From assembly GCF_900114845.1 (NCBI RefSeq), contig NZ_FOUK01000001.1, forward strand, positions 1,094,479-1,158,478: a DNA stretch of 64,000 nucleotides. The letters are read 5' to 3'. The stretch is from Pimelobacter simplex (GTDB lineage: Bacteria; Actinomycetota; Actinomycetes; Propionibacteriales; Nocardioidaceae). This document shows positions 9,095 through 17,052 of the stretch, one piece after another. The notes under the pieces are model-generated. The model saw nothing but the letters and a program-made list of their open reading frames with translations. It made no database searches and was not told the origin of the DNA. Within the stretch, counting starts at the first letter, position 1. Every line of letters begins with the position of its first letter. The position numbers and the translations under genes are program-made.

Positions 9095-9877
9095 TCAGTC
9101 GGCGAGGTCGACCACGACCGGCGCGTGGTCGGACGGCGCCCCGGCGAACACGCTCGGGTCGCGCTCCTCGCGGTCGATGAAGGCCCCGCGGACCCGCTCG
9201 GCGAGCGGCGCCGAACCGAGCACGAAGTCGATCTTGAGCCCGCGGTCGCGCTCGAAGCGCTGCCGGTAGTAGTCCCAGTAGGTGTAGCCCGGGGCGTGCG
9301 CGCGGGTGACCTCCGACCACCCGCCGTCGAGGAACGACTGGAAGGCCGCGCGCTCGGGCGGGGTGACGTGGGTCGAGTTCTTGAACTGGGTGACGTCGAA
9401 GACGTCGTCGTCGGTGGGGCAGATGTTCCAGTCGCCCACGAGCGCCGTCGGCACGTCGAGCCACGACTCCGCCGCGGTGCGCAGCCGGGCGAGCCAGTCG
9501 AGCTTGTAGAGGTAGTGCGGGTCGTCGGGCTTGCGGCCGTTGGGGATGTAGAGGCTCCACACGCGGACGCCGCCGCAGGTGGCGCCGATCGCCCGGGCCT
9601 CGACCTCGGACGGGTCGCCCCACCCGGGCTGGTCGGGGAAGCCGACGGCGACGTCGTCGAGGCCGACGCGGCTGATCAGGGCGACGCCGTTCCACTGGTT
9701 CAGGCCGTGGGCGGCGATCTCGTACCCGCGCGCCTGCAGGCCCATCAGGGGGAGCTGCTCCTCACGGGCCTTGGTCTCCTGGACGGCGAGCACGTCGACG
9801 TCGTGCCGGTCGAGGAAGGCTTCGACGCGGTCGATCCGCGTGCGCAGGGAGTTGACGTTCCAGGTGGCGATCCGCAC
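9095..9877 (-). CDS. xthA: Exodeoxyribonuclease III
   Basis: 260 residues of the endonuclease/exonuclease/phosphatase fold, the standard ExoIII length. It cleaves DNA at abasic sites and removes 3' blocking groups in base excision repair. Active-site residues are Asn7 (TWNVNS), Glu34 (VQETKA), Tyr110 (SLYIPNG), Asp149 and Asn151 (GDWNICP), and the terminal SDH (249-251). The gene stands alone. About 180 bp separate its start from the divergent protease gene. Confidence 0.94.
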   Translation of the reverse strand: MRIATWNVNSLRTRIDRVEAFLDRHDVDVLAVQETKAREEQLPLMGLQARGYEIAAHGLNQWNGVALISRVGLDDVAVGFPDQPGWGDPSEVEARAIGATCGGVRVWSLYIPNGRKPDDPHYLYKLDWLARLRTAAESWLDVPTALVGDWNICPTDDDVFDVTQFKNSTHVTPPERAAFQSFLDGGWSEVTRAHAPGYTYWDYYRQRFERDRGLKIDFVLGSAPLAERVRGAFIDREERDPSVFAGAPSDHAPVVVDLAD

Positions 9878-10058
9878 CTGGGCAGGCTAGTCGCTGCCGT
9901 CGCCGGCGGCTCAGGCGGCCGGTCGGGTGGCCGCCGTCCGTGGCTCACGTTCGTGCAGCCGCGGACCCTGCCGCTTTCTGAGTCGGAGAATCTCTTGTCC
10001 TGAGGCCGATCCGAGCGATTCGATGTGCCGGATCCACTCTCGGGAGAAAGGTTCTTGG

Positions 10059-10913
10059 ATGTTGTCATCTCGGATCAGCAGGATCTCCGTCGGCGTCGCC
10101 TGCCTGGTGACCGCCTTCGCGGGGGCAGCCGCCTCGGGCTCGGGCTCGGCGTCGGCCGACACCGGCTGGAGCACGCTCAGCGCGCCGCCGACGTACCAGG
10201 AGTTCGAGGCGTCGACCTACGTCGACGTCGACGGCGCGTACGTCGTCAACGGCGACGAGGCCCTCAGCACGAAGGCCGAGCTGAAGAAGTTCTACAACAG
10301 CATGGTCGGCCCCTTCGGCAACCACGACCGCGACGGCCACGAGGGCGACCTCATCGTCAACACGGTCAACGGCCGCGACGACAAGTGGAGCGCGAGCCAG
10401 GCGCTCAACCTGACCTACTGCGTCAGCACGAAGTTCGGCACCCGGCAGGCCGACATCGTCGCCGCCATGAACGCCGGCACGGCGCTGTGGGAGAACGCGA
10501 CGTCGAAGGTCAACTTCGTCTACGTCCCGGCCCAGAACGGCAGCTGCACCACCCGCAACAACAACGTGGTGTTCTCGGTCGAGCCGGTCAACACCTCGCA
10601 GTACATCGCCCGCGCGTTCTTCCCGAGCTCGGCCAAGAGCTCGCGCAACGTGCTCGTCGACGACTCGATCTGGTCCTCGGGCAACTGGGAGCCGGGCGAC
10701 ATCCTCGGCCACGAGCTCGGCCACGTGCTGGGCTTCCGCCACGAGCACACCCGTCCTGAGGCGGGCACCTGCTTCGAGGACAACAACTGGCGGCCGCTGA
10801 CGCCGTACGACTCGGCGTCGATCATGCACTACCCGCAGTGCAACGGAAGCTCGGCCGACCTGGAGTTCCAGGCGTCCGACGCGACGGGGGTCCGGGCGCT
10901 CTACGGCTCCTGA
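10059..10913 (+). CDS. Secreted astacin-like zinc metalloprotease
   Basis: 284 residues. ATG 10059 was chosen because GGGAGAAAGG lies 8 bases upstream and a clean signal peptide follows (Ala/Gly-rich, ending Ser-Ala-Asp near residue 33). The zinc motif is HELGHVLGFRH (His218, His222, His228, catalytic Glu219), continued as EHTRPE, with a Met-turn SIMHY. HExxHxxGxxHE plus SxMHY is the astacin (M12A) signature, although the GVRALYG end resembles matrixins. It is probably an exported protease. Four cysteines could form disulfides. No partner gene is apparent nearby. Confidence 0.85.
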   Translation: MLSSRISRISVGVACLVTAFAGAAASGSGSASADTGWSTLSAPPTYQEFEASTYVDVDGAYVVNGDEALSTKAELKKFYNSMVGPFGNHDRDGHEGDLIVNTVNGRDDKWSASQALNLTYCVSTKFGTRQADIVAAMNAGTALWENATSKVNFVYVPAQNGSCTTRNNNVVFSVEPVNTSQYIARAFFPSSAKSSRNVLVDDSIWSSGNWEPGDILGHELGHVLGFRHEHTRPEAGTCFEDNNWRPLTPYDSASIMHYPQCNGSSADLEFQASDATGVRALYGS

Positions 10914-11007
10914 CCCGGTGGTGGACGGCACGGGTGGGGCTCCGACTCGGGGGTAGCCCCACCCGTACCGTTCTCGCGTCGATGCGCGCAGCCGGGCCGC
11001 CCGCCCA

Positions 11008-11013
11008 TAGAAT
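11008..11013 (+). promoter_or_regulatory. -10 hexamer of ychF (leaderless type)
   Basis: TAGAAT ends 8 bases before the GTG at 11022, so transcription probably starts at or next to the start codon. No Shine-Dalgarno sequence is present. Confidence 0.5.
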
Positions 11014-11021
11014 CGCCCCCC

Positions 11022-12095
11022 GTGGCACTCACCATCGGCATCGTCGGTCTCCCCAACGCAGGCAAGTCGACGCTCTTCAACGCGTTGACCAAGAACGACG
11101 TCCTCGCGGCGAACTACCCGTTCGCCACCATCGAGCCCAACGTGGGCGTCGTCGGCGTCCCCGACCCGCGCCTGGCCCAGCTCGCCGAGATCTTCGGCTC
11201 CGAGCGCCAGCTGCCCGCCACCGTCGAGTTCGTCGACATCGCCGGCATCGTCCGCGGCGCCTCCCAGGGCGAGGGCCTGGGCAACAAGTTCCTCGCCCAC
11301 ATCCGCGAGTCCGCCGCCATCTGCCAGGTGACCCGCGTCTTCCGCGACGAGGACGTCACCCACGTCGACGGCGAGGTCAACCCGGCCAACGACATCTCCA
11401 CCATCCAGACCGAGCTCATCCTCGCCGACCTCGAGACGGTCGAGAAGGCCGTCGTCCGCCTGGAGAAGGAGGCGCGCAAGGTCAAGGAGCTCGCCGCCAA
11501 CCTCGACGCGGCCAAGCAGGCCAAGGAGGCCCTCGAGGCCGGCACCCCGATCATCGCCACCTCGATCGACCGCCTGCTCCTGCGCGAGCTCTCGCTGCTC
11601 ACGGCCAAGCCCTTCATCTACGTCTTCAACTGCGACGCCGACGAGCTCCAGGACGAGGCCCTCAAGGCCAAGATGCGCGAGATCGTCGCCCCCGCCGAGG
11701 CCATCTTCCTCGACGCCAAGTTCGAGTCCGAGCTCATCGAGCTCGACGACGAGGAGGCCGCCGAGTTCCTCGCCGAGGCCGGCGTCACCGAGCCCGGCCT
11801 GGAGGTCCTGGCCCGCGTCGGCTTCGACACCCTCGGCCTGCAGACCTACCTCACCGCCGGCCCCAAGGAGTCGCGCGCGTGGACCATCCCCAAGGGCGCC
11901 ACCGCCCCCGAGGCCGCGGGCGTCATCCACACCGACTTCCAGAAGGGCTTCATCAAGGCCGAGGTCGTCTCGTTCGACGACCTGGTCGCGGCGGGGTCGA
12001 TGGCGAAGGCCAAGGAGGCGGGGAAGGTGCGGATGGAGGGGAAGGACTACGTCATGGCTGATGGTGACGTGGTGGAGTTCAGGTTCAACGTCTAG
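11022..12095 (+). CDS. ychF: YchF/OLA1-family GTP/ATP-binding protein
   Basis: 357 residues, close to the family norm of 363. The P-loop GLPNAGKST spans 9-17, the DIAG motif (G3) is in VEFVDIAGIVRG, and NCDADE replaces NKxD, as in YchF proteins that prefer ATP. A coiled-coil segment (about 130-165) and a C-terminal TGS domain ending EFRFNV complete it. YchF associates with ribosomes and affects translation and stress responses. The start has a -10 (TAGAAT) directly upstream and no Shine-Dalgarno, so it is probably leaderless. Its last 12 bases (TTCAACGTCTAG) recur 383 bp downstream. Confidence 0.95.
   Translation: MALTIGIVGLPNAGKSTLFNALTKNDVLAANYPFATIEPNVGVVGVPDPRLAQLAEIFGSERQLPATVEFVDIAGIVRGASQGEGLGNKFLAHIRESAAICQVTRVFRDEDVTHVDGEVNPANDISTIQTELILADLETVEKAVVRLEKEARKVKELAANLDAAKQAKEALEAGTPIIATSIDRLLLRELSLLTAKPFIYVFNCDADELQDEALKAKMREIVAPAEAIFLDAKFESELIELDDEEAAEFLAEAGVTEPGLEVLARVGFDTLGLQTYLTAGPKESRAWTIPKGATAPEAAGVIHTDFQKGFIKAEVVSFDDLVAAGSMAKAKEAGKVRMEGKDYVMADGDVVEFRFNV
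12084..12095 (+). repeat. Direct repeat copy 1 (3' end of ychF)
   Basis: TTCAACGTCTAG forms the last codons and stop of ychF. An identical copy lies at 12467-12478, and a 9-base partial copy starts at 12102. The DNA between the copies is visibly poorer in GC than its surroundings. Confidence 0.6.
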
Positions 12096-12203
12096 TTCCG
12101 GTTCAACGTCAGGCTCGCGGAACGTCGCCTGGCAACTCGGCCGCCGGACAGCGAGCATTGCCCGATACTCGCGTTGTGCGAGCGAAGCGTTCTGTCTGTT
12201 GTC

Positions 12204-12416
12204 GTGCGGTACGACGAGTACGCCACTCAGTTCGACACGACGGTTGAGCAACAAGTCACAGTTGTGAAGGTCCTAGAGGACGCTGAAGAAGCCGAGAACG
12301 AAGCCGACCGCCTCAATCATCTGAACGGGGCGAAGGGCGTCCGATACTGGGCGCAGGTCACGCGCATGGTGGAGGCGAAATCGGTCAGCGACGACGCATC
12401 CGTGCGCGAGGAATGA
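12204..12416 (+). CDS. Small hypothetical protein on a low-GC insert
   Basis: A 70-residue reading from GTG 12204. A TTG at 12174 would give 80 residues. It reads as a charged alpha/beta protein with the central stretch LNGAKGVRYWAQVTR, a style seen in small phage or mobile-element proteins that modify a repeated Tyr/Trp motif. Codons include many AAA, CAA, TCA and GTT that neighbouring genes avoid. It lies entirely between two identical 12-bp copies of the ychF 3' end, which suggests transfer. No Shine-Dalgarno is seen and the function is unknown. Confidence 0.5.
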   Translation: MRYDEYATQFDTTVEQQVTVVKVLEDAEEAENEADRLNHLNGAKGVRYWAQVTRMVEAKSVSDDASVREE

Positions 12417-12466
12417 CGACGTATGCCGATCAGGTGCTCACAGCTTTCGGGACTTCACCCGGTGGC

Positions 12467-12478
12467 TTCAACGTCTAG
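12467..12478 (+). repeat. Direct repeat copy 2 (att-like)
   Basis: An exact copy of the ychF terminal 12-mer TTCAACGTCTAG. Together with copy 1 it brackets a 371-bp low-GC segment holding one small ORF, as expected for attL/attR after site-specific insertion at a gene 3' end. Confidence 0.5.
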
Positions 12479-12507
12479 AAACGACCTGCTCGTCGACCCC
12501 GGCCCCC

Positions 12508-12513
12508 TAGGCT
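12508..12513 (+). promoter_or_regulatory. -10 hexamer of the DUF6928-like gene
   Basis: TAGGCT followed by 7 bases and then the ATG at 12521, a leaderless arrangement. Confidence 0.45.
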
Positions 12514-12520
12514 CCCGCCC

Positions 12521-13159
12521 ATGGGCGCCAAGACCTCGTTGATCTGCTACGCCGACGGCGACGTGGCGAGCGTGCTCGCGGCGCGTCCCGAGGTCGACCG
12601 CGGGGCGACCGAGGCGCTGGTCGGGCGCCTGTTCCCGGGGCACACCGTGACGCCCGCCGCCGACGGCACGCTGGGCGAGGACGCCGACCCTCGCGACGGG
12701 ATGGTCTTCGCCGCCGTCTGGCCCGGCGCGGCGATCGTGTGCACCGGCCGCGTCGCCCTGGACCGGCCGTCGCAGGTCGGCGGCCGATTCCTCGCGGAGG
12801 GCGCGGGCCGCACCGTGCACGTCCACGCGATGCACAGCAGCGTCGACTGGTTCGCGATGGGCGTCTGGGGCCCGGACGGCGGGCTGCGGCGGGCGCTCAG
12901 CGTCAACGGAGGGGAGGGGGAGATCCTCGAGGACGTCGGCGACCGGCTCGCGTTCGAGCTGCCCTTCTGGGCCGGCGAGCTCCCGGCCACGGACGACGAC
13001 GAGGACGAGTACCCCTTCGCGTTCCATCCTCTCGAGCTCGGCGAGGCCGCCCTCGACCACCTCTTCGGCTTCGTCATGGAGGGCTACACCGGGATGACGT
13101 CGGACGGCTCGGTCGACCCGTTCGAGATCACCCTCGCGGGCTTCCGCCTGTCCGCCTGA
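12521..13159 (+). CDS. Hypothetical protein, DUF6928-like
   Basis: 212 residues starting MGAKTSLICYADGDV, which I associate with the actinobacterial DUF6928 family of unknown function. No signal peptide or membrane segment is seen. It has an acidic loop (DDDEDEYPF, about residues 160-170). The gene is leaderless: TAGGCT lies 7 bases before the ATG. It is the first of three same-strand cytoplasmic genes (to 15195). The family assignment is from memory of the N-terminus and should be treated as moderate. Confidence 0.65.
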   Translation: MGAKTSLICYADGDVASVLAARPEVDRGATEALVGRLFPGHTVTPAADGTLGEDADPRDGMVFAAVWPGAAIVCTGRVALDRPSQVGGRFLAEGAGRTVHVHAMHSSVDWFAMGVWGPDGGLRRALSVNGGEGEILEDVGDRLAFELPFWAGELPATDDDEDEYPFAFHPLELGEAALDHLFGFVMEGYTGMTSDGSVDPFEITLAGFRLSA

Positions 13160-13201
13160 GCTCGCAGGTTCGTCCCCACCACCCGAGGGCAGGATGGCGC
13201 C

Positions 13202-14587
13202 ATGCGATTCCGGAAGCCCGCCCGCCCCGCAGTCCCGACCGAGTCCCTCGGCGTGGTCGAGACGCGATCGGGCGAGCTGCTGCTGCTCGACTTCGGCTGC
13301 TCCGAGCTGTGGTCCGGGGAGGCGTCGCCGGTCGTCGAGGAGGGCCGGTTCGACCCGGAGCTGACGGCGTCGCTCAACCGGGGCGGCGACCACGAGGTCG
13401 TCGGGCCGGACGCCGAGCGGGCGGCGGGTCACCTGGACCTCGCATCGGTGCACGGCAGGTACGCGTTCGACGTACCGGGTGATGCGAGCGCGGTGCGGGA
13501 GCGGCTGGCGGCGGTGTGCGCGGGGCACGGGCTCGAGGCCGAGTTGCGGCCGATCGAGCGGATGCCGCACCGCGAGCGCGTCCGCAGGCTGCTGGACCGG
13601 ACGCCGGCCGGCACCGAGGTGCCCTTCCACGGCATGTGGGGGGTGGTGGTCCGGGGCGTGCCGGCCGGCCGGGCACTGCCCGTGCGCGGGGTGCGGATGG
13701 ACCCCGAGGGCCCGGACGCGGGCCGGTGGCGGTCGGTCTGGGTCGAGGTCGCCGAGGGGGACGTGGCGTCGTCCGAGGCGATCGGCTACGTGCTCGTCGA
13801 CCGGGCCCGGCTGATGTTCGCCGACCCCGACGCGCTGTCCTCGTGGAACGCGGGCGACATGGAGGAGGGGCTCGTCGACCTGGTGTTCTGGGGCCGGGAC
13901 GGCGACGCGGTCGCCGCGCGCCTGGGGGCCGAGCGGTTCGACGAGGCCGGGCACACCGTCCACGGCTGGCGGGACCGCCCGCTCGACGAGGTACGACGGC
14001 TCGGCGCGGCCCTGCGCGAGCACCTGGAGGCGTCGTCCGCCAAGGTCGCGACCGACTACCGTCCCCACGACGACGACCACCGGATCCTCGCCGCCATGCG
14101 CGAGTCCCCGAGCGAGTCCGCGACGGCCGACGTCGCCGGCGGCCGGGTCTGCGGCTTCTTCACGTCGTGGGGCGACGGCGCCTTCCCGGTGTACCGCGAC
14201 CTGGGCGCGGACGGCGGTCTGCTCCGGGTCCGCGTCGAGCTCGGCGCGCCCGAGATCGTCGCGCGGGCGCGGCGCATGGAGGAGCTCTGGTTCGGCAGCC
14301 TCGCCAAGCTGGCGATCGCCTCGCCGGGCGTCGTGCGCGGCGACGGCGTCCGCTGGCTGGAGCGCTACGCGCCGCGCAACGAGCAGGACAGTGGCTGGTG
14401 CGTCTACGCCGGCACCGAGACCCAGGAGGAGCTCGACGACCCCGGCTCCGCGACGCTCGTCCCGCTGCGCGACCTGATCAAGGGCGAGCCGGACCTCGAG
14501 GCCGTCTTCGCCACGCCCGCCCCGGCCGCCTTCGAACGCGCCGACGACGGGTCCTGGCAGCCCATCCCGCTGCCGGAGGAGCCGTGA
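13202..14587 (+). CDS. DUF4241 and DUF2185 (Imm33-like) two-domain protein
   Basis: 461 residues. An N-terminal half with LLLLDFGCSELW and a middle segment VCGFFTSWGDGAFPVYRDLG is typical of DUF4241. The C-terminal segment DSGWCVYAGTETQEELDDP followed by LVPLRDLI resembles DUF2185/Imm33. Both domains are frequent among SMI1/SUKH-like and other immunity proteins of polymorphic toxins, but no toxin gene is visible here. CAGGAT lies 6 bases before the ATG, so it may be leaderless. The stop overlaps the next GTG (GTGA). The role is unknown. An immunity or sensor role is a guess from the domains. Confidence 0.7.
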   Translation: MRFRKPARPAVPTESLGVVETRSGELLLLDFGCSELWSGEASPVVEEGRFDPELTASLNRGGDHEVVGPDAERAAGHLDLASVHGRYAFDVPGDASAVRERLAAVCAGHGLEAELRPIERMPHRERVRRLLDRTPAGTEVPFHGMWGVVVRGVPAGRALPVRGVRMDPEGPDAGRWRSVWVEVAEGDVASSEAIGYVLVDRARLMFADPDALSSWNAGDMEEGLVDLVFWGRDGDAVAARLGAERFDEAGHTVHGWRDRPLDEVRRLGAALREHLEASSAKVATDYRPHDDDHRILAAMRESPSESATADVAGGRVCGFFTSWGDGAFPVYRDLGADGGLLRVRVELGAPEIVARARRMEELWFGSLAKLAIASPGVVRGDGVRWLERYAPRNEQDSGWCVYAGTETQEELDDPGSATLVPLRDLIKGEPDLEAVFATPAPAAFERADDGSWQPIPLPEEP

Positions 14588-15195
14588 GCCGCCCGCTTCC
14601 GGCGCCGACCCCCTACGCGACCTTCGCCACCGCGCTCGGCCGGCCGGTCGACAGCGCCGAGGTACGACGGGTCGTCGCGATCCTCGGCGGCACCTACGAC
14701 GTCCGCCCGATGCGGCCCACGGCGGCGCGCTACGACCCGGACGTCGCCCGCACCGTGGCCTGGGACTTCACGGAGGCGCCGCCGGCCAACCACTACGCCG
14801 CGACCCACCTGGCCGTCCGCGACGACACCGTGGTGTGGCTGACCCTGGCGCCGGAGCTGGTCGCGGACGTGGTGAGCGACCGGGCCGTCTCGTTGCGGCT
14901 GCCGGACGAGGACGAGGTGGTGTTCCGGCCGCAGGGGCCGGAGTGGAGCTGGGCGCCGCAGATCATCCGGCGCCGGACGGCGTACCTGCTCGATCTCGAT
15001 GTCGGCCAGGGCCACTGGGACGGCAGCTACAAGTTCCCTCTCACGCCGCAGCAGGCGGCGGACCTGCAGGCGGACCTGCTCCTCTACCGCGAGGTGTGGG
15101 ACGGCCTGGTCCGGATCTGCCAGTCCGCCCGCTTCCTCGACGACCCGGCGACGCTGCCGGCCTCGGCCCAGTCGCTGATCGACGCGCGCTGCTAG
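14584..15195 (+). CDS. Hypothetical protein coupled to the DUF4241 gene
   Basis: 203 residues from GTG 14584, which overlaps the TGA of the preceding gene by 4 bases, so the two are translationally coupled. It has no signal peptide or transmembrane segment. It is rich in Asp, Ala and Trp, with a middle stretch VVFRPQGPEWSWAPQI and a helical C-terminus. I do not recognise a family. Tight coupling suggests it works with the DUF4241/DUF2185 protein. Its end overlaps the convergent reductase gene by 4 bases. Confidence 0.65.
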   Translation: MSRPLPAPTPYATFATALGRPVDSAEVRRVVAILGGTYDVRPMRPTAARYDPDVARTVAWDFTEAPPANHYAATHLAVRDDTVVWLTLAPELVADVVSDRAVSLRLPDEDEVVFRPQGPEWSWAPQIIRRRTAYLLDLDVGQGHWDGSYKFPLTPQQAADLQADLLLYREVWDGLVRICQSARFLDDPATLPASAQSLIDARC

Positions 15196-15836
15196 CGCCG
15201 GAACGTCAGGTGGATCGTGCCGCTCTCGGCCGTCTCGGTGACGACGTCGTAGCCGGACTCCAGTCCGCGCAGCTCGTCCCACAGCCGGATCCCGCGCCCC
15301 AGCAGGATCGGCGCGATCGCCACGTGCAGCTGGTCGACGAGGCCCGCCGCCAGGAAGTCGCGGACGACGGACGCCCCGCCGCCCACCCGGACGTCCTTGC
15401 CGTCGGCCACCTCGAGCGCCCGGTCGAGCGCCTCGCGCGGCGACGCCGAGACGAAGTGGAAGGTGGTGCCGCCGGCCATCTCGATCGAGGGCCGCGGCGC
15501 GGTGTGGGTCAGCACGAAGACGGGGATCCGGAACGGCGGCTCGTCGCCCCACCAGCCGCGCCAGTCGGGGTCGTCGGGGAAGTTGTGCAGGCCGAACATG
15601 CCGGCGCCCATGATCTCGGCGCCGAGCTCGTCGAAGTACGCCTGCGCGTACTTGTCGTCGACGCCGGTCGTGCCCTCGCCCGAGGTGTCGTGGAGGACGC
15701 GCTCGCGGAACGTGCGGGTCGCGGTGTACGCGCCGGTGAGGCGCGGCCAGTCGTCGCCGAAGGGGTTGTCGGGGGTCTGGTCGGTCGTCGTCGCGAAGCC
15801 GTCGAGCGAGATGTTGAGGTCGACACGGACTGCCAT
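15192..15836 (-). CDS. Dihydrofolate reductase-like (RibD C-terminal) oxidoreductase
   Basis: 214 residues. The N-terminus RVDLNISLDGFATT and the nucleotide-binding run VRVGGGASVVRDFLAAGLVDQLHVAI followed by PILLGRGIRLWDEL are typical of the RibD_C/DHFR-like family common in actinobacteria (NADPH-dependent, substrates mostly unknown). Its ATG at 15836 has TAGGCT 7 bases upstream, so it is probably leaderless. It is divergent from the NSAR gene. A true DHFR function is unlikely because these paralogues lack folate-site features. Confidence 0.8.
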   Translation of the reverse strand: MAVRVDLNISLDGFATTTDQTPDNPFGDDWPRLTGAYTATRTFRERVLHDTSGEGTTGVDDKYAQAYFDELGAEIMGAGMFGLHNFPDDPDWRGWWGDEPPFRIPVFVLTHTAPRPSIEMAGGTTFHFVSASPREALDRALEVADGKDVRVGGGASVVRDFLAAGLVDQLHVAIAPILLGRGIRLWDELRGLESGYDVVTETAESGTIHLTFRR

Positions 15837-15865
15837 GCGGGGGAGCCTACTGCCGCAGGTCGCCG

Positions 15866-15883
15866 GTCGTCGCCCGCTACGAA
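15866..15883. promoter_or_regulatory. Weak member of the TTCGTG-N6-CACGAA operator family
   Basis: GTCGTC-GCCCGC-TACGAA agrees with the consensus at 9 of 12 half-site positions and lies between the reductase and the NSAR gene. A closely similar reverse-complement string lies upstream of the PucR gene (30251-30268). Low confidence. Confidence 0.25.
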
Positions 15884-15948
15884 ACGGCCCGCGTGCCGCC
15901 GTACCGCGCGACCACGCGCGGGCGGCGGCCAGCGGCGAGCATGGCCCC

Positions 15949-17052
15949 ATGAAGCTGACCGGGATCGAGCTCGTGACGGTGGCGCTGCCGCTCGTCGCCC
16001 CCTTCCGCACGTCGTTCGGCACCGAGACCGAGCGCGAGGCGCTGCTGCTGCGCGTCGTGACCGACGAGGGGGAGGGATGGGGTGAGTGCGTGGCGATGGC
16101 CGAGCCGCTTTACTCGTCCGAGTACGTCGAGGGGTGCGTCGACGTCCTCAAGCGATTCCTGGTGCCGGCCCTGACCGACGTCGGGGATCTGTCGGCGGAC
16201 CAGGTGGGGCGGGTGCTGGCGCCGGTCAAGGGTCACCGGATGGCGAAGGCGGCGCTCGAGATGGCCGTCCTGGACGCCGAGCTGCGGGCCGCCGGGACGT
16301 CCTTCGGCACGGCGCTGGGTGCGGCGCGGGAGACGGTCCCGTGCGGGGTCTCGGTGGGGATCATGGACTCCATCGGAGAGCTGCTCGACGCCGTCGACCG
16401 GTACGTGGCCGAGGGCTACGTCCGGGTGAAGCTCAAGATCGAGCCCGGCTGGGACGTCGCGCCGGTGCGTGCCGTGCGCGAGCGCTATCCCGACATCCCG
16501 CTCCAGGTCGACGCCAACACCGCCTACCGGCGCCAGGACGCGCGCCACCTCGCGAGGCTCGACCCGTTCGACCTGCTCCTGATCGAGCAGCCGCTCGACG
16601 AGGAGGACATCGTCGGCCACGCCCAGCTCGCCCGGGTGATGAGCACGCCGATCTGCCTGGACGAGTCGATCGTGTCGGCTCGCGCGGCGGCGGACGCCAT
16701 CGCGCTCGGCGCGTGCTCGATCGTGAACATCAAGCCCGGCCGGGTCGGTGGCTATCTCGAGTCGCGGCGGATCCATGATGTCTGCATGGCGCACGACATC
16801 CCGGTCTGGTGCGGGGGCATGCTCGAGACGGGGCTCGGGCGCGCGGCGAACGTCGCGCTCGCGGCGCTGCCCGGGTTCACGCTGCCGGGCGACACCTCGG
16901 CCTCCGACCGCTACTACCGCACCGACCTCACCGAGCCGTTCCGGATGGACGACGGCCACCTCGCCGTCCCCACCGGTCCGGGGCTGGGCGTGACGCCGCT
17001 GCCGGACGTCCTCGCCGAGGTCACCGTCCGCTCGGAGTGGGTGACCTGGTGA
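15949..17052 (+). CDS. N-succinyl/N-acylamino acid racemase-type enolase superfamily enzyme (OSBS/NSAR)
   Basis: 367 residues, about the length of Amycolatopsis NAAAR. The enolase-superfamily catalytic set is complete: Lys161 and Lys163 (VKLKIEPG), metal ligands Asp188 (QVDAN), Glu213 (LIEQPL) and Asp238 (CLDESI), and Lys262 (NIKPGRVGG). These numbers nearly match those I recall for the Amycolatopsis racemase. The family includes o-succinylbenzoate synthase (MenC) and N-succinylamino acid racemase. No other men gene is near, whereas dipeptidase and amino-acid genes and a GNAT of the NSAR-linked type (29376) are. NSAR is therefore favoured. The stop overlaps the next GTG. Confidence 0.82.
   Translation: MKLTGIELVTVALPLVAPFRTSFGTETEREALLLRVVTDEGEGWGECVAMAEPLYSSEYVEGCVDVLKRFLVPALTDVGDLSADQVGRVLAPVKGHRMAKAALEMAVLDAELRAAGTSFGTALGAARETVPCGVSVGIMDSIGELLDAVDRYVAEGYVRVKLKIEPGWDVAPVRAVRERYPDIPLQVDANTAYRRQDARHLARLDPFDLLLIEQPLDEEDIVGHAQLARVMSTPICLDESIVSARAAADAIALGACSIVNIKPGRVGGYLESRRIHDVCMAHDIPVWCGGMLETGLGRAANVALAALPGFTLPGDTSASDRYYRTDLTEPFRMDDGHLAVPTGPGLGVTPLPDVLAEVTVRSEWVTW

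Noticed and set aside
10065..12254. Long antisense frame (about 730 codons) across the astacin-like and ychF genes
   Set aside because: It mirrors the GC-rich third positions of two clearly real genes and spans their intergenic gap. It has low-complexity Val/Gly/Leu/Asp text and no motif.
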